The notes beneath the pieces were generated by a model. It did not search any database. It had not been told where the DNA came from and was given only the letters and a program-made list of their open reading frames with translations. A stretch of 64,000 nt of DNA, taken from Streptomyces sp. NBC_01478 (GTDB taxonomy: Bacteria > Actinomycetota > Actinomycetes > Streptomycetales > Streptomycetaceae). Shown in pieces: positions 23,967 to 33,196 of this stretch. How positions within the stretch are numbered: the first letter of the stretch is position 1; each line of letters opens with the position of its first letter. The stretch lies in NCBI RefSeq assembly GCF_036227225.1, contig NZ_CP109444.1, forward strand, positions 4,569,501-4,633,500, in the 5' to 3' direction. A program made the translations under genes and the position numbers.

Positions 23967-25469
23967 TCAGCCCCCGATGTCGGACCTTACGGCTGCCTCG
24001 ACAAGGCTCGCCGCATCCGCCGGCCGGATCGTCCCGGCCGCGACCGCAGCCGCCGTACGGACGGCCCACTGCCTGACGAACTCCGCGTGCGTGGGGTACA
24101 GCGCAGCAAGTTTCGCGCCGGTGAGGGGAGTTGTGGTCCCGAAGAGGAAGCAGAACTGCGCCGATCCGGTCTGGCCGAGGCCGGACAGGGCGGCTACCGG
24201 CGCGTCCACGGCGGGGGTGCGGATTCCGCCGGTGGCGTTGCCGTTGGCGTCCAGGACGAACGCCGGTGTGCCGTCACTGCCTGTGGTCACCTGCAGTTGA
24301 GGGGTCTTGGCCGGCGGGAGTCCGGTCAAGACCCAACCGCGCAGGGCATGTTGGGCGGCGTCCATGACGTAGTGCGCCGGGCCGGTGTTGATCGGGGCCG
24401 CGCAGGAGAAGCCGGGGGTGCCGGTCGGCGGGTCGAGCATCGTCCCCAACTCCCGCAGGCTGACGGTCCCGTCACCCATGTCCGCGGCGCCGACGTTGGC
24501 GACGTAGTCGTCGGCGTGCGCGGTGCCCGCGACCTCCCAGAACCGCAGGCGCCCGGCGTCCGGTTGACGGGCCGTCAGGTATCCCAGGAGCATCACGTCG
24601 GTCTCGGTCTCCACGGTGAGCACCGGGGTGTCCGTGTCGGTACGGAACCGGACGACCGCGGGGGTGGGTACGTCGGCCTGGGGCGCCTGCGAGAGGGCCG
24701 CGGCGAATCCGGCCCTGCTGTGGACGAGGAATCCGTCGTACGCGTGCGCCAGGGGCTGGACCGCGTCGATGTACGTGGTGAGGCGGAACGCCGACTGGGA
24801 CTCGCCCTCGGCCAGCACCGCGCGCGGGCGGAGGCCGCCGAGGACGGTGGCCGCGGAGTCCCGTACCGCCTGTCCGGCCTGGGAGAAGATGTCGTAGGAG
24901 TAGCTGTCTCCGGGGTGGGACAGGGACGCGTAGCGGACCGGGTCGGCGGCCTTGGTGGCGGCCACGCCGGTCGCCTGGGCGGAGACGCCGATCCAGGCGT
25001 AGCCCTCGCGGATCAGTTCGTTGTGGGTGTAGATCCACTCCGGGGCCACGTCCAGGCCGGCGGAGACGTTGAGCCACTCCACCACGACCGTCCCGTTGAA
25101 ACGGGCCGGGTTGGATGGCCTGTTCATGACAATCCTGGTCGTGTACGGCGCGGTGCTCGCCGGCGTCACGCTCCAGCGGCCGTCCGAGCCCAGCGGCGCG
25201 GCCGACGTGTAGGAGGTGGCGGTGCCCGAGAGGAAGAACTCCGACTGCGTGTATCCCACGCTCGCGAGGTCGAATGAAGTGCCTTGCAGGACGACGGCAC
25301 CGTTGCCGCCGGTGACCGGGCCGGTGACCGTCGCCGGATCAACCGCGGTCGCGGCCTGGGCAGTTGGCGCCAGGACCCCTAAGAATCCTAAGAGCAGACA
25401 GGCGTTTGCCACGACAACCAGCATCGAACGCAGGCGACTTCGGGTGGGTGGCCGTTGTCTCGTGTTCAT
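23967..25469 (-). CDS. Secreted alpha/beta-hydrolase-domain protein
   Basis: A 500-residue exported protein with a signal peptide (LVVVANACLLLGFLGV, cleavage near AQA). The nucleophile elbow GESQSA (AVLAEGESQSAFRL), an Asp/Glu region in TPVLTVETETDVMLLG and a His in EVAGTAHADDYV are consistent with the alpha/beta-hydrolase-domain family PF20091, whose members are mostly uncharacterised secreted esterase-like proteins. It lies 42 bases downstream of a TetR gene on the same strand, which may control it. Confidence 0.83.
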   Translation of the reverse strand: MNTRQRPPTRSRLRSMLVVVANACLLLGFLGVLAPTAQAATAVDPATVTGPVTGGNGAVVLQGTSFDLASVGYTQSEFFLSGTATSYTSAAPLGSDGRWSVTPASTAPYTTRIVMNRPSNPARFNGTVVVEWLNVSAGLDVAPEWIYTHNELIREGYAWIGVSAQATGVAATKAADPVRYASLSHPGDSYSYDIFSQAGQAVRDSAATVLGGLRPRAVLAEGESQSAFRLTTYIDAVQPLAHAYDGFLVHSRAGFAAALSQAPQADVPTPAVVRFRTDTDTPVLTVETETDVMLLGYLTARQPDAGRLRFWEVAGTAHADDYVANVGAADMGDGTVSLRELGTMLDPPTGTPGFSCAAPINTGPAHYVMDAAQHALRGWVLTGLPPAKTPQLQVTTGSDGTPAFVLDANGNATGGIRTPAVDAPVAALSGLGQTGSAQFCFLFGTTTPLTGAKLAALYPTHAEFVRQWAVRTAAAVAAGTIRPADAASLVEAAVRSDIGG

Positions 25470-25511
25470 GAGTGGTGCCTCCTCATAGTGGATGCCTCGT
25501 AGGTGATGTCT

Positions 25512-26111
25512 CTACGGCTCGGGAAGCCCGGCCCGCAGTCGCGCGAGTGCGTCGGCCGTCAACTCGGCGAGGTCCAGGCGGCCTTCGCTCTCCAGCCACA
25601 TGAAGACCGCCAGCCGCAGGGCGTTCGCCGCCACCACTCCGGTCAGGCGCGGGTACAGATCGCTGCTCGCGTCCGTTCCGGTGCGCTCGGCGACGACCAC
25701 GGTGAGCTGCTGGCCGAGCCGCTCGAAGATCGCCAGTTGCGAGCCCAGCAGGGACTTGCTCGCCATGACCATCCGAACCTTGACGGCCAGTTGCTCCAAC
25801 TGCTCCGGCGGCAGGAACGCCGAGAACGTCAGCGCGTGCCGCAGCGACTCCCACAGCGGTTCACCGGCCGGGCGGGCGCGCAGTCCGTCGGCGATGTAGC
25901 CCATGCCGTCGACCAGCTCGGCCACGATCGCCTCCTCCTTGCCGGAGAAGTAGTTGCGGAAGGTGCGCGGCGACACGTCCGCCGCCTCGGCGATCGCCTC
26001 GGCGGTGACGTTCTCCACCCCGCGCTCCAACGCCAGCCGCATCGCCGCGCTCGCCAACGCGGCGCGCGTCCGCGCCTTCTTGCGCTCCCGTAGACCGGTC
26101 TCCGCCGTCAC
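25512..26111 (-). CDS. TetR/AcrR-family transcriptional regulator
   Basis: A 199-residue repressor. The N-terminal HTH is typical: TRAALASAAMRLALERGVEN, TAEAIAEAADVSPRTFRNYF and SGKEEAIVAELV. The C-terminal domain has a weakly conserved ligand-binding helical fold. It is followed on the same strand by the secreted hydrolase gene, its probable target together with itself. The effector is unknown. Confidence 0.9.
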   Translation of the reverse strand: MTAETGLRERKKARTRAALASAAMRLALERGVENVTAEAIAEAADVSPRTFRNYFSGKEEAIVAELVDGMGYIADGLRARPAGEPLWESLRHALTFSAFLPPEQLEQLAVKVRMVMASKSLLGSQLAIFERLGQQLTVVVAERTGTDASSDLYPRLTGVVAANALRLAVFMWLESEGRLDLAELTADALARLRAGLPEP

Positions 26112-26223
26112 GCCCCGGAACCTAGTGGAACTTGCCGGAGCGGAAAAGGTGCCGGGACGGCAATTCTTTCGGGCGGCCGACTCCGGGAGCAGCGTGTGCC
26201 GCGCCCGGAGCCCGCACCCGTCG

Positions 26224-27639
26224 CTAGGGAACCCTGGTCAGCGCCGCTCCGGACACGGCGGGATCCGTCGCCGTGTCCGCTGCCGTCTCCAACTCTTGTG
26301 ACCCGCGCCCCCGTTGCCGAGTGACCACCGTCCAGCCGGCCGCCGCGACCGCCGCCAGCGCGAGCACCGTCAGCATCCCCGTCGTATGCGATCCGGCGCT
26401 GTCCGCCGCCCTCGCCACCGGGTTGGGCAGGCCGAGGCGGTCCGCCAGCCAGCCGATCGCCGCCGTGGCGGTGATCAGCGCGCCGGTCACCCGCAGCGCG
26501 GGCTGTACCCGGAGGCGGGCCAGTACCAGCAGCGAGGGCAACGCCAGGCAGACCAGCAGGAGTTGGACGAGTTCGATGCCGAGGTTGAAAGCGAGAAGGC
26601 TGGTCGCCAACTGGGCTGTGGACAGGTGCATTTCGGCGAGTACGAAGGAGAACGCCATGCCGTGGCCCAGGCCGAAGACACCGGCCACCAGCGCTTCCTT
26701 GCCGGGGAACAGGGGGCGGATCGCGTGCACGGCACCCACGAGAATGCTGGCCGCGATGAACGCCTCCACCGGTCGGCCGGGGATCTCGAAGCGGGTGAGG
26801 GCGGTCGCCGCCAGTGCGACCGAGTGGCCGACGGTGAACGCGAGGGTGATGCGGCCGATGCGCGTGAGTGCGGCGCGGGGGCCCGCCAGGCCGCCGTTCC
26901 AGCGACCGCCGGCTGCCAACAGCGGTGCGGGCAGCAGCAGGATGAGCAGGAACAGCAGGTGGTCGGTGCCGGTGAGGATGTGGTTGCCGCCCAGTTCGAG
27001 CATCGCGACGAAGCCTCGCCACGCGCTGCCCTTGCCCAGGTCGACCGTCAGCGGCGGGACCTTCATGTGGCGGACGTCGAGGCGGATGGTGCCCACCTGG
27101 GTGGCGCCGTCCCCGGTGACCCGGCCGGCCGCCCAGTCCTGACGGACCGACACCAGCGTGATGTGGGTGACTACTTGGTGCACGATCACGTCGTAGTCGA
27201 AGGTGAAGTGCCGTACGTCCGCGCCGGCCGGCGGGGTGAGTACGGCCTTGGCGACCAGCTCGCGGTAGGGGCCGGTGGAGGTCTGCTCGGTGCGGCTGAG
27301 GCCCAGGGCACCGATGGTGACCTGCCACGCCTCGCCCTTGAGGGTGGTCGGGTGGATGTGCGCGGCGAGGTAGGTGCGGATCGCCTTTGCCCTGGCGGGG
27401 AGGGCGGTTGCCGCGAGGGTGTTGAGGTCGATGCCGCTGGCCGTGGTGAAGTCGCCGACCGGCAGGGCCAGTTGGGCGGTGACGGAGTCCTTGTACACGT
27501 CGAGCTGGACCACTGAGTGCGGCATCGGGTGCGCGGCGGCCGGCGACGCTCCGAGCAGGAGCGCCGCCGGTACCGCGATCGCGATCCCGGCCACCAGGCG
27601 AAGTAGCGCTGTGGTCAGCCAAGTTCGCGGTCGGATCAT
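26224..27639 (-). CDS. HupE/UreJ-family membrane protein
   Basis: A 471-residue membrane protein: a signal peptide (ATALLRLVAG start, AAAHPMPHSVVQLDV mature), a large extracytoplasmic N-terminal domain to about residue 215, and a C-terminal HupE/UreJ_2 block of six or seven helices. The first contains the family motif GGNHILTGTDHLLFLLIL and a later one FTVGHSVALAA. HupE-type proteins carry Ni, Co or possibly Cu; the long N-terminal domain is typical of the actinobacterial subgroup, whose substrate is unproven. ATG 27639 overlaps the stop of the DUF3500 gene (ATGA), so the two are one operon. Confidence 0.85.
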   Translation of the reverse strand: MIRPRTWLTTALLRLVAGIAIAVPAALLLGASPAAAHPMPHSVVQLDVYKDSVTAQLALPVGDFTTASGIDLNTLAATALPARAKAIRTYLAAHIHPTTLKGEAWQVTIGALGLSRTEQTSTGPYRELVAKAVLTPPAGADVRHFTFDYDVIVHQVVTHITLVSVRQDWAAGRVTGDGATQVGTIRLDVRHMKVPPLTVDLGKGSAWRGFVAMLELGGNHILTGTDHLLFLLILLLPAPLLAAGGRWNGGLAGPRAALTRIGRITLAFTVGHSVALAATALTRFEIPGRPVEAFIAASILVGAVHAIRPLFPGKEALVAGVFGLGHGMAFSFVLAEMHLSTAQLATSLLAFNLGIELVQLLLVCLALPSLLVLARLRVQPALRVTGALITATAAIGWLADRLGLPNPVARAADSAGSHTTGMLTVLALAAVAAAGWTVVTRQRGRGSQELETAADTATDPAVSGAALTRVP

Positions 27640-28916
27640 GAGAAGGTGAACTCGCTGCCGTAGTCGCGGGTGTGGTCGCGGTACACGGTGTGGTAGTGGA
27701 TCTGGTCCCGGTACACGACGCCGTTCTGGCAGACGAACTCGACCCAGACGCCCGGGCCGTCGATGCGCACGTAGTCGCCCTGGGTGTCGAGGGCGGTGGT
27801 GCCGGAGTAGGCGACGTAGGTCTCGTTCAGCTCATGCTCGTACGTCTTCATGAGCTTCTTCGCGGTGGCGTCGTCCACGTTGGCGATCCAGGGGTGGATG
27901 GCCTTGAGGACGAGCTGCTTCTGCTTGGGCGAGAGCGTGCTGACCTTGACGCCCTCCTTCGTCTCCGGGAACTGGCCGTCCTGGCCCGGGCCGAGGAGTA
28001 CGTCGCTGAACGACTCGGAGAGCTTGGCGGTGGCCAACTGCTCTGTGCTCAGGCTGCCGGTGAGGGCGAGCAGGCCGTCGCGCATGGTCGCGAGCGGTGC
28101 GTACGTGGTGCCGTCGTCGTCGGTCCAGGTGGTGGGTTCGACGCCGACGAAGAACGGGCTGGCGCCTGCCACCTTGCCCTTCTTGTAGGTGAGGTCGAGG
28201 GCCAAGTGGTGGCCGCCGAAGTGCAGTTGCCAGGTGCCGGTGGTCGAGGGGGTGCCGAGGAAGGCGAGGAAGTAGACGCCGCTGCCGTAGCCGAAGGCGC
28301 CGCCGCCTCCGGTGCCGCCGGAGGGCGGAGCGCCGGTCGGGGCGTCGGTCGGCACGTCGGTCGCCGAAGAACTGGGGGACGCCGTCGCGGACGGGTCCGC
28401 CGAGGCCGTGCTCGACGCGGTGTCCGACGGTGCGGGGCCCGCGGAGCTGGTGCTCTGGGCCGAGTTGAGCAGGTCGTCGGCCTTGATGATCTGGGTGATC
28501 TGGTCGTACCCGGTGTTCTTGCCGGTGCCCGTGGCCAGCTTCAACACCTTCATGGCGGCGGCCAGTTGAGTGTCCGTCAGGGAGCCGAGCTGGATGCCGG
28601 GGCGGCAGGTCGAGCCGCACGGGAGGTTCGACCACGCGGTGGCGTTCGCCTGCGAGAAGTCGAGCAGGGTGGAGGCCTGCTGGTCGGCGTCCAGCGTGTT
28701 CAGGAACTCGTTGGCCGCGCTGACCACGGCGCCGGTGCCGGTGGCCTTCTTGTCGACGGAGCGCTTGACGCCCGCCGCCGATTTGCCGGTCCCGGTGTCC
28801 GTCGAGGCATTCGCCACGGCGAAACCGCCGCCGACCAGCACAATTGCCGTGACGGCTCCCGCTATGCCACGCCAGGTCCGTCTCGTGCGCACCAGACGGG
28901 TTCTTTCTCTACTCAC
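27636..28916 (-). CDS. DUF3500-family exported protein
   Basis: A 426-residue protein starting at GTG 28916, which has AAGGAG six bases upstream; in-frame codons further upstream lack such a signal. A membrane anchor or signal (GIAGAVTAIVLVGGGFAVAN) is followed by a helical domain, a Ser/Thr/Pro/Asp linker with Gly-rich end (about residues 180-225), and the DUF3500 core: GVYFLAFLGTPSTTGTWQLH and FGGHHLALDLTY, then KLMKTYEHELNETYVAYSG and GVWVEFVCQ. Function of the family is unknown. Coupling to a HupE/UreJ-type permease suggests the protein captures or processes what the permease carries. Confidence 0.85.
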   Translation of the reverse strand: MSRERTRLVRTRRTWRGIAGAVTAIVLVGGGFAVANASTDTGTGKSAAGVKRSVDKKATGTGAVVSAANEFLNTLDADQQASTLLDFSQANATAWSNLPCGSTCRPGIQLGSLTDTQLAAAMKVLKLATGTGKNTGYDQITQIIKADDLLNSAQSTSSAGPAPSDTASSTASADPSATASPSSSATDVPTDAPTGAPPSGGTGGGGAFGYGSGVYFLAFLGTPSTTGTWQLHFGGHHLALDLTYKKGKVAGASPFFVGVEPTTWTDDDGTTYAPLATMRDGLLALTGSLSTEQLATAKLSESFSDVLLGPGQDGQFPETKEGVKVSTLSPKQKQLVLKAIHPWIANVDDATAKKLMKTYEHELNETYVAYSGTTALDTQGDYVRIDGPGVWVEFVCQNGVVYRDQIHYHTVYRDHTRDYGSEFTFS

Positions 28917-29205
28917 GAACGACTCCTTCGATTCCAGCAGTACGAGAAAATCCAGAAATTCCAGAACGAGGCCCAGGTCCATCTGGGCAGCACTCATCGC
29001 CGCTCGTCAGCGGGTGCAAGCAGGCTCGCGCGATTGTTGACAAGATTATCGACGCTCTTACCGAAATCTCAATGGACCATCACGTAGATAAAATAAGTTT
29101 CAGGTTTCATAGCAACGGGGCGCCAATTCAAAGAATTCACCTAAGCATTTGACAGGTTATGCTTGTCGCGCGAATTAGGGTTTCCTGCTAATGGAGAGGC
29201 ACATC
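28917..29205. promoter_or_regulatory. Divergent promoter region
   Basis: This gap is unusually AT-rich for the window (29080-29160). On the plus strand TTGACA at 29149-29154 is followed by TAGGGT at 29176-29181 (21-base spacer, long) ahead of ATG 29206. Another TTGACA lies at 29036-29041. The minus-strand DUF3500 gene must also be transcribed from here. No gene is seen. Confidence 0.4.
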
Positions 29206-29517
29206 ATGGCCAAGGTCCCCAGCGTTCCCGGCGCGGTCGTCGCCGCGGGCGGGCTCGTCGGTGGGTACGGCGTTGCCCGCTGGACGAAGAAGCGTCAACT
29301 GGGCGGGGTCGTCCTGGCCGTTGGCGGGGCCGCCGCCGCGCAGCAGTGGCGCCGGCGGGCCGGCGGAAAGGCGGCCGCTGCGCTCACCGTCGCCTACGTC
29401 GCCGCGTTCGCCGGGTCCCACCCCCTGGCCAAGAAGGTCGGCGCCTGGCCCGCCGTCCTCGGAGTCGCCGGGGCCGTCGCGACCGCGTCCTGGGTAATCG
29501 CCGACCGCCGCGCTTGA
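29206..29517 (+). CDS. Small membrane protein of unknown function
   Basis: A 103-residue protein beginning AKVPSVPGAVVAAGGLVGGY; GGAGAGG just upstream favours ATG 29206 over ATG 29191. Three hydrophobic stretches (residues about 8-22, 33-45, 57-95) alternate with Arg/Lys clusters, so it is probably a three-helix inner-membrane protein. I do not recognise a family. It is the only gene on this strand before a repeat-rich gap. Confidence 0.7.
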   Translation: MAKVPSVPGAVVAAGGLVGGYGVARWTKKRQLGGVVLAVGGAAAAQQWRRRAGGKAAAALTVAYVAAFAGSHPLAKKVGAWPAVLGVAGAVATASWVIADRRA

Positions 29518-29880
29518 CCCCGCCCGGCAACCGGCACACCCGACTCACCGGCCGACCGAGAAACCCCAGCCCGCTCTCACCTTCGCCCTCGCATCGTGGA
29601 CGGCCGCCGACCGACACAACCGACCCCGCCCGGCAATCCGCGCACCCAACTCACCAGCCGGCCGCCCACACCCAGCCCCCCGCGAGGCCCCGCCGCCCCG
29701 GCACGGCCACCACCCACCGACCGCGAAACCCCGGCCCCGCTCTCACCCTCGCGCCCTGGACAGCCGCCGGCCGACACAACCAACCCCGCCCAGCAATCGA
29801 CGCACCTGCTGCCCAACCGGCGTTCGGCGGGCCCAACTCCCCTGCCGTGCCCCCGTGTTGTCCTCGCGGAGAGCGGTTGC
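29516..29880. repeat. Gene-free stretch with imperfect direct repeats
   Basis: Very C-rich DNA in which a degenerate block recurs. GACCCCGCCCGGCAA starts at 29516 and 29622, and a variant AACCCCGCCCAGCAA at 29782. Each is followed by CGCACCCAACTCACC-like and AAACCCC...GCTCTCACC-like sequence, and by GCCGCCGRCCGACACAACC at the end of the first two. Spacings are 106 and 160 bases. No gene is supported on either strand despite long open frames. Confidence 0.65.
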
Positions 29881-30306
29881 TCAGCAGCCGTGGGCCGACA
29901 GGACGCCCTCTGTCGAGTCCTCGTCCTCGTGCGGGCGGAAACGTCTTCCCACCGACGACGCCACCAGCACCCCCGCACCGATGACGAGCGTCGCGAACGC
30001 CCACTGCTGGGGCCATTCGGTCTCGTCGGGCCAGTTGGCGTAGCCCCGGGGGTGTGTGAGGTAGATCAGTGCGGCCGGGGGCACCGCCACCAGCAGCAAC
30101 GGCCAGGCCAGGTCGTCCCGGCGGCCGAAGTAGCCGGCCAGGAGCATCAGGAGCAGTTCGAGGACCAGCGCGCCCGGGGCGGACGCCCCCGTCCAGGCGA
30201 CGCAGACGAAGTACGCCGCCGACGCGAGGGCGGCGCCGAGTGCGCGGGTCAGCCAGCGTTCCGGCCAGGGGCGCGTCCGCAGGGGGCTCAGCAGCTTCTC
30301 GGTCAT
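29881..30306 (-). CDS. Small membrane protein of unknown function
   Basis: A 141-residue protein with four probable membrane helices: ALGAALASAAYFVCVAW, PGALVLELLLMLLAGYF, WPLLLVAVPPAALIYL and FATLVIGAGVLVASSV. The C-terminal tail is acidic (RPHEDEDSTEG). No family recognised. It stands alone upstream of the repeat-rich gap. Confidence 0.7.
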   Translation of the reverse strand: MTEKLLSPLRTRPWPERWLTRALGAALASAAYFVCVAWTGASAPGALVLELLLMLLAGYFGRRDDLAWPLLLVAVPPAALIYLTHPRGYANWPDETEWPQQWAFATLVIGAGVLVASSVGRRFRPHEDEDSTEGVLSAHGC

Positions 30307-30402
30307 GTGTACGAGGGTTCCCCGCGGGCCGGGGCCGCGACAGAGTACGCGTACTCAGATCCGGCGAACTCAGGTCCGGCGGCCTCGGCCCCTCCCCGGC
30401 TC

Positions 30403-31755
30403 CTACACCCCCACCACCCGCGTCACGGTATAGATCAACAGCCCCGCCAACGACCCCACCACCGTGCCGTTGATCCGAATGAACTGCAGGTCACGGCCGA
30501 TGTTCGCCTCGATCTTGCGGGTCGTGTGCTCCGCGTCCCAGCCGGCCACCGTGTCCGTGATCAGGGAGGTGATCTCCTTGCGGTAGGTCGTGACGACGTA
30601 GACCGCCGCGCCCTCCAGCCAGCCGTCGACCTTCGCCTGGAGCTTCGGTTCGACGGCCATCCGCGCGCCCAGCGACATGAGCGACGCCCGCACCCGCAGC
30701 CGTAGCTCACTGCGCTCGTCCTCGGCGGCCGACACGATCATCGAGCGGACGGACGTCCACGCGCTGGCGATCAGGTCCTGGACCTCGCCGCGGCCGAGGA
30801 CCTCGCCCTTGAGGCGCTCCACGCGCGCGCGGGTCTCCGTGTCGGACTGGAGGTCGGCGGCGAAGTCGCCGAGGAAGCGGTCCAGGGCGCCGCGGGCCGG
30901 GTGGGAGGGCATGTCGCGCATCTCCGTGACGAAGCGGAGCAGTTCCTTGTAGACGCGCTCGCCGATCCGCTTGTCGACGAACCTCGGGGTCCAGCCGGGC
31001 GCGCCGCCCTCGACCGCGTCCATGACCTGCTCGTCGTGCAGGACCAGCCAGTCGTACGCGCGGGCGACGATCAGGTCGACGACCCGCTTGTGACCGCCGT
31101 CGGCGACGATCTTCTCCAGCGTCTTGCCGATGCCGGGGGCGATCTCCTGGGCGTCGGCCCGGCGGGTGATGGCCTCGCCGACGATCGCCTGGACGTCGGA
31201 GTCGCGCAGCACGGTGAGGGCTCCGCGGAGGGCTGCCGAGAGCTCCGCCGTCACCCGGTCGGCGTGGTCCGGGTCGGCCAGCCAGGCGCCGAGGCGGCTG
31301 CCGATGCCGACCGCGCTCAGGCGCTGCCGTACGACCTCCTCGGAGAGGAAGTTCTCGCCGACGAACTCGCCCAGCGAGACGCCCAGTTGGTCCTTCTTGG
31401 TGGGGATGATCGCGGTGTGCGGGATGGGCAGGCCCAGGGGGTGGCGGAAGAGGGCCGTGACCGCGAACCAGTCGGCCATCGCGCCCACCATGCCCGCCTC
31501 GGCAGCCGCGGCGACATAGCCCGCCCAGGGGCCCGCGCCCGAGCTCGACGCCCACTTCGCGAGCACGTACACGACCGCCACGAAGAGCAGCAGGGCCAGC
31601 GCCGTCAGCTTCATCCGGCGTACGCCGCGCTGCTTCTCCTCGTCGGCCGCGCTGAACGTGGTCATCGTGCGGCGGGACCCCTCGCCCCCGGCCGCGCCCG
31701 CTCCCGTACGCTCCACCCGCTCCACCTGCTCCACCCGTTCGCCGGTACCGTGCAT
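30403..31755 (-). CDS. DUF445 membrane protein
   Basis: A 450-residue protein of the DUF445 (YjiN-like) family. An N-terminal helix (LTALALLLFVAVVYVLAKW) and a conserved amphipathic region (EAGMVGAMADWFAVTALFRH, PLGLPIPHTAIIPTKKD) are the family hallmark, and a second helix lies at the extreme C-terminus (VVGSLAGLLIYTVTRVVGV). Between them are long helices, probably coiled. ATG 31755 has GGAAGGG five bases upstream; ATG 31665 is a possible shorter start. Role in the envelope unknown. Confidence 0.88.
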   Translation of the reverse strand: MHGTGERVEQVERVERTGAGAAGGEGSRRTMTTFSAADEEKQRGVRRMKLTALALLLFVAVVYVLAKWASSSGAGPWAGYVAAAAEAGMVGAMADWFAVTALFRHPLGLPIPHTAIIPTKKDQLGVSLGEFVGENFLSEEVVRQRLSAVGIGSRLGAWLADPDHADRVTAELSAALRGALTVLRDSDVQAIVGEAITRRADAQEIAPGIGKTLEKIVADGGHKRVVDLIVARAYDWLVLHDEQVMDAVEGGAPGWTPRFVDKRIGERVYKELLRFVTEMRDMPSHPARGALDRFLGDFAADLQSDTETRARVERLKGEVLGRGEVQDLIASAWTSVRSMIVSAAEDERSELRLRVRASLMSLGARMAVEPKLQAKVDGWLEGAAVYVVTTYRKEITSLITDTVAGWDAEHTTRKIEANIGRDLQFIRINGTVVGSLAGLLIYTVTRVVGV

Positions 31756-31861
31756 ATTGTCCCTTCCTGACCGACTCCTGGAACGGGACAGGAGTTCCCG
31801 CTGTCACCCGAAAGGGCAAAATGGCAGGGCCCTGCCCCTCACCCGAGGAGATCCGCACCGC

Positions 31862-33187
31862 GTGACCGAGCGACGACGTGGTTATGCCCTGCTCTCCGCG
31901 ATCATCACCTTGATCGTGGCCCTTTCGGCGTGCATATACGTCGGGGTCTCCGCCGGCGACGGCAGCCGCGGTACCTCCCCCGCCGGCGGCCGCGCCCCGC
32001 ACAACTCCGCCGCCCCCGCCTCGGCCGGTACCTGGGTCGGCGCCTGGTCCGCCGCCCCGGTGGCCGGTGAGCGCGGCACCGAGCGGACCGGACTGGCAGG
32101 CCGCTCCGTGCGCAACATCGTCCACACGAGCGCCGGCGGGACGGGTGCCCGGATCACCCTCTCCAACCTCTACGGGCAGGCCCCGCTCACCCTCACGCAC
32201 GTCTCGATGGCCGTCGCCGCCGGCCACAACAGCTCCGCCGCGGCCGAGGGCACCATGCGCCGGCTGACCTTCGGCGGCGCCACGTCCGTCACCGTCCCGG
32301 CCGGGCGGCAGGTGCTCAGCGACGCCGTCCGCCTCCGAATACCGCAGGGCGCCGACGTGTTGGTCACCACGTACGCGCCCACGGACTCCGGCCCGGCCAC
32401 CTACCACCCCTACGCACGCCAGATCTCCTATCTCGCCCCCGGCGACCGCACCGAGGACACGACCGGCACGCCGTACACCCAACGGACCGCCATCTGGCGC
32501 TACTTGACCGCGCTGGACGTGCTGAGCGACGAGGCGGACGGCACGGTCGTCGCGTTCGGCGACTCGATCACCGACGGCTCCACCTCGACCGAGAGCGCCA
32601 ACCGCCGCTGGCCGGACGCCTTTTCGCGGCGGCTGCGCGCCGCCGTGACCGCCGGGCAGGACGTGCCCCGCTACAGCGTCGTCAACGCGGGCATCAGCGG
32701 CAACCAGATACTCGTGAGCCTCTCCGGCCGCCCCGCCGAGAACCAGAGCGGCCTCGACCGCTTCGCCCGTGACGTGCTCGCCCGCCCGAACGTCAAGGTC
32801 GTCGTCATCGACCTCGGCGTCAACGACGTCCTGCACGGCGCCCCCGCCGACCGGATCCTCACCGGCCTGCGCACCCTGGTCCGCGAGGCGCACGCCCACG
32901 GCATCAAGGTCGTCGGCGCCACCCTGATGCCCTTCGGCGGCCACCCCCGCTACTCGACGGCCCGCAACGCCGTACGACAGCAGGTCAACGCGGTGATCAG
33001 GAGCGGCAAGGTCTACGACGCCGTCGTCGACTTCGACGAGGCGCTGCGCGACCCGTACGACCCGCGCAGGTTCGCCGCCGAGTACGACTGCGGCGACCAT
33101 CTCCACCCCAACGACCGGGGCTACCGGAAGATGGCCCGCACGATCGACCTGGCGGACCTCAAGGGCGCGGTCCCCGCCCCTCTGTGA
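31862..33187 (+). CDS. SGNH/GDSL-family esterase, exported
   Basis: A 441-residue membrane-anchored or secreted esterase. GTG 31862, preceded by GAGGAG, starts a hydrophobic anchor (LLSAIITLIVALSACIYVGV). All four SGNH blocks are visible: GDSITDGSTS (Ser), NAGISGNQ (Gly), GVNDVLHG (Asn) and DHLHPNDRGY (Asp/His). A beta-rich domain of about 200 residues precedes the catalytic part, as in rhamnogalacturonan acetylesterase-like proteins. Substrate probably an acylated sugar or lipid. Confidence 0.88.
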   Translation: MTERRRGYALLSAIITLIVALSACIYVGVSAGDGSRGTSPAGGRAPHNSAAPASAGTWVGAWSAAPVAGERGTERTGLAGRSVRNIVHTSAGGTGARITLSNLYGQAPLTLTHVSMAVAAGHNSSAAAEGTMRRLTFGGATSVTVPAGRQVLSDAVRLRIPQGADVLVTTYAPTDSGPATYHPYARQISYLAPGDRTEDTTGTPYTQRTAIWRYLTALDVLSDEADGTVVAFGDSITDGSTSTESANRRWPDAFSRRLRAAVTAGQDVPRYSVVNAGISGNQILVSLSGRPAENQSGLDRFARDVLARPNVKVVVIDLGVNDVLHGAPADRILTGLRTLVREAHAHGIKVVGATLMPFGGHPRYSTARNAVRQQVNAVIRSGKVYDAVVDFDEALRDPYDPRRFAAEYDCGDHLHPNDRGYRKMARTIDLADLKGAVPAPL

Positions 33188-33196
33188 ACCGGCGGG

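Noticed and set aside
30707..33106. Very long minus-strand open frame of about 800 codons
   Set aside because: It lies opposite the SGNH esterase and in another frame of DUF445, and its sequence is Arg/Gly/Ala-rich; both real genes have full motif support.
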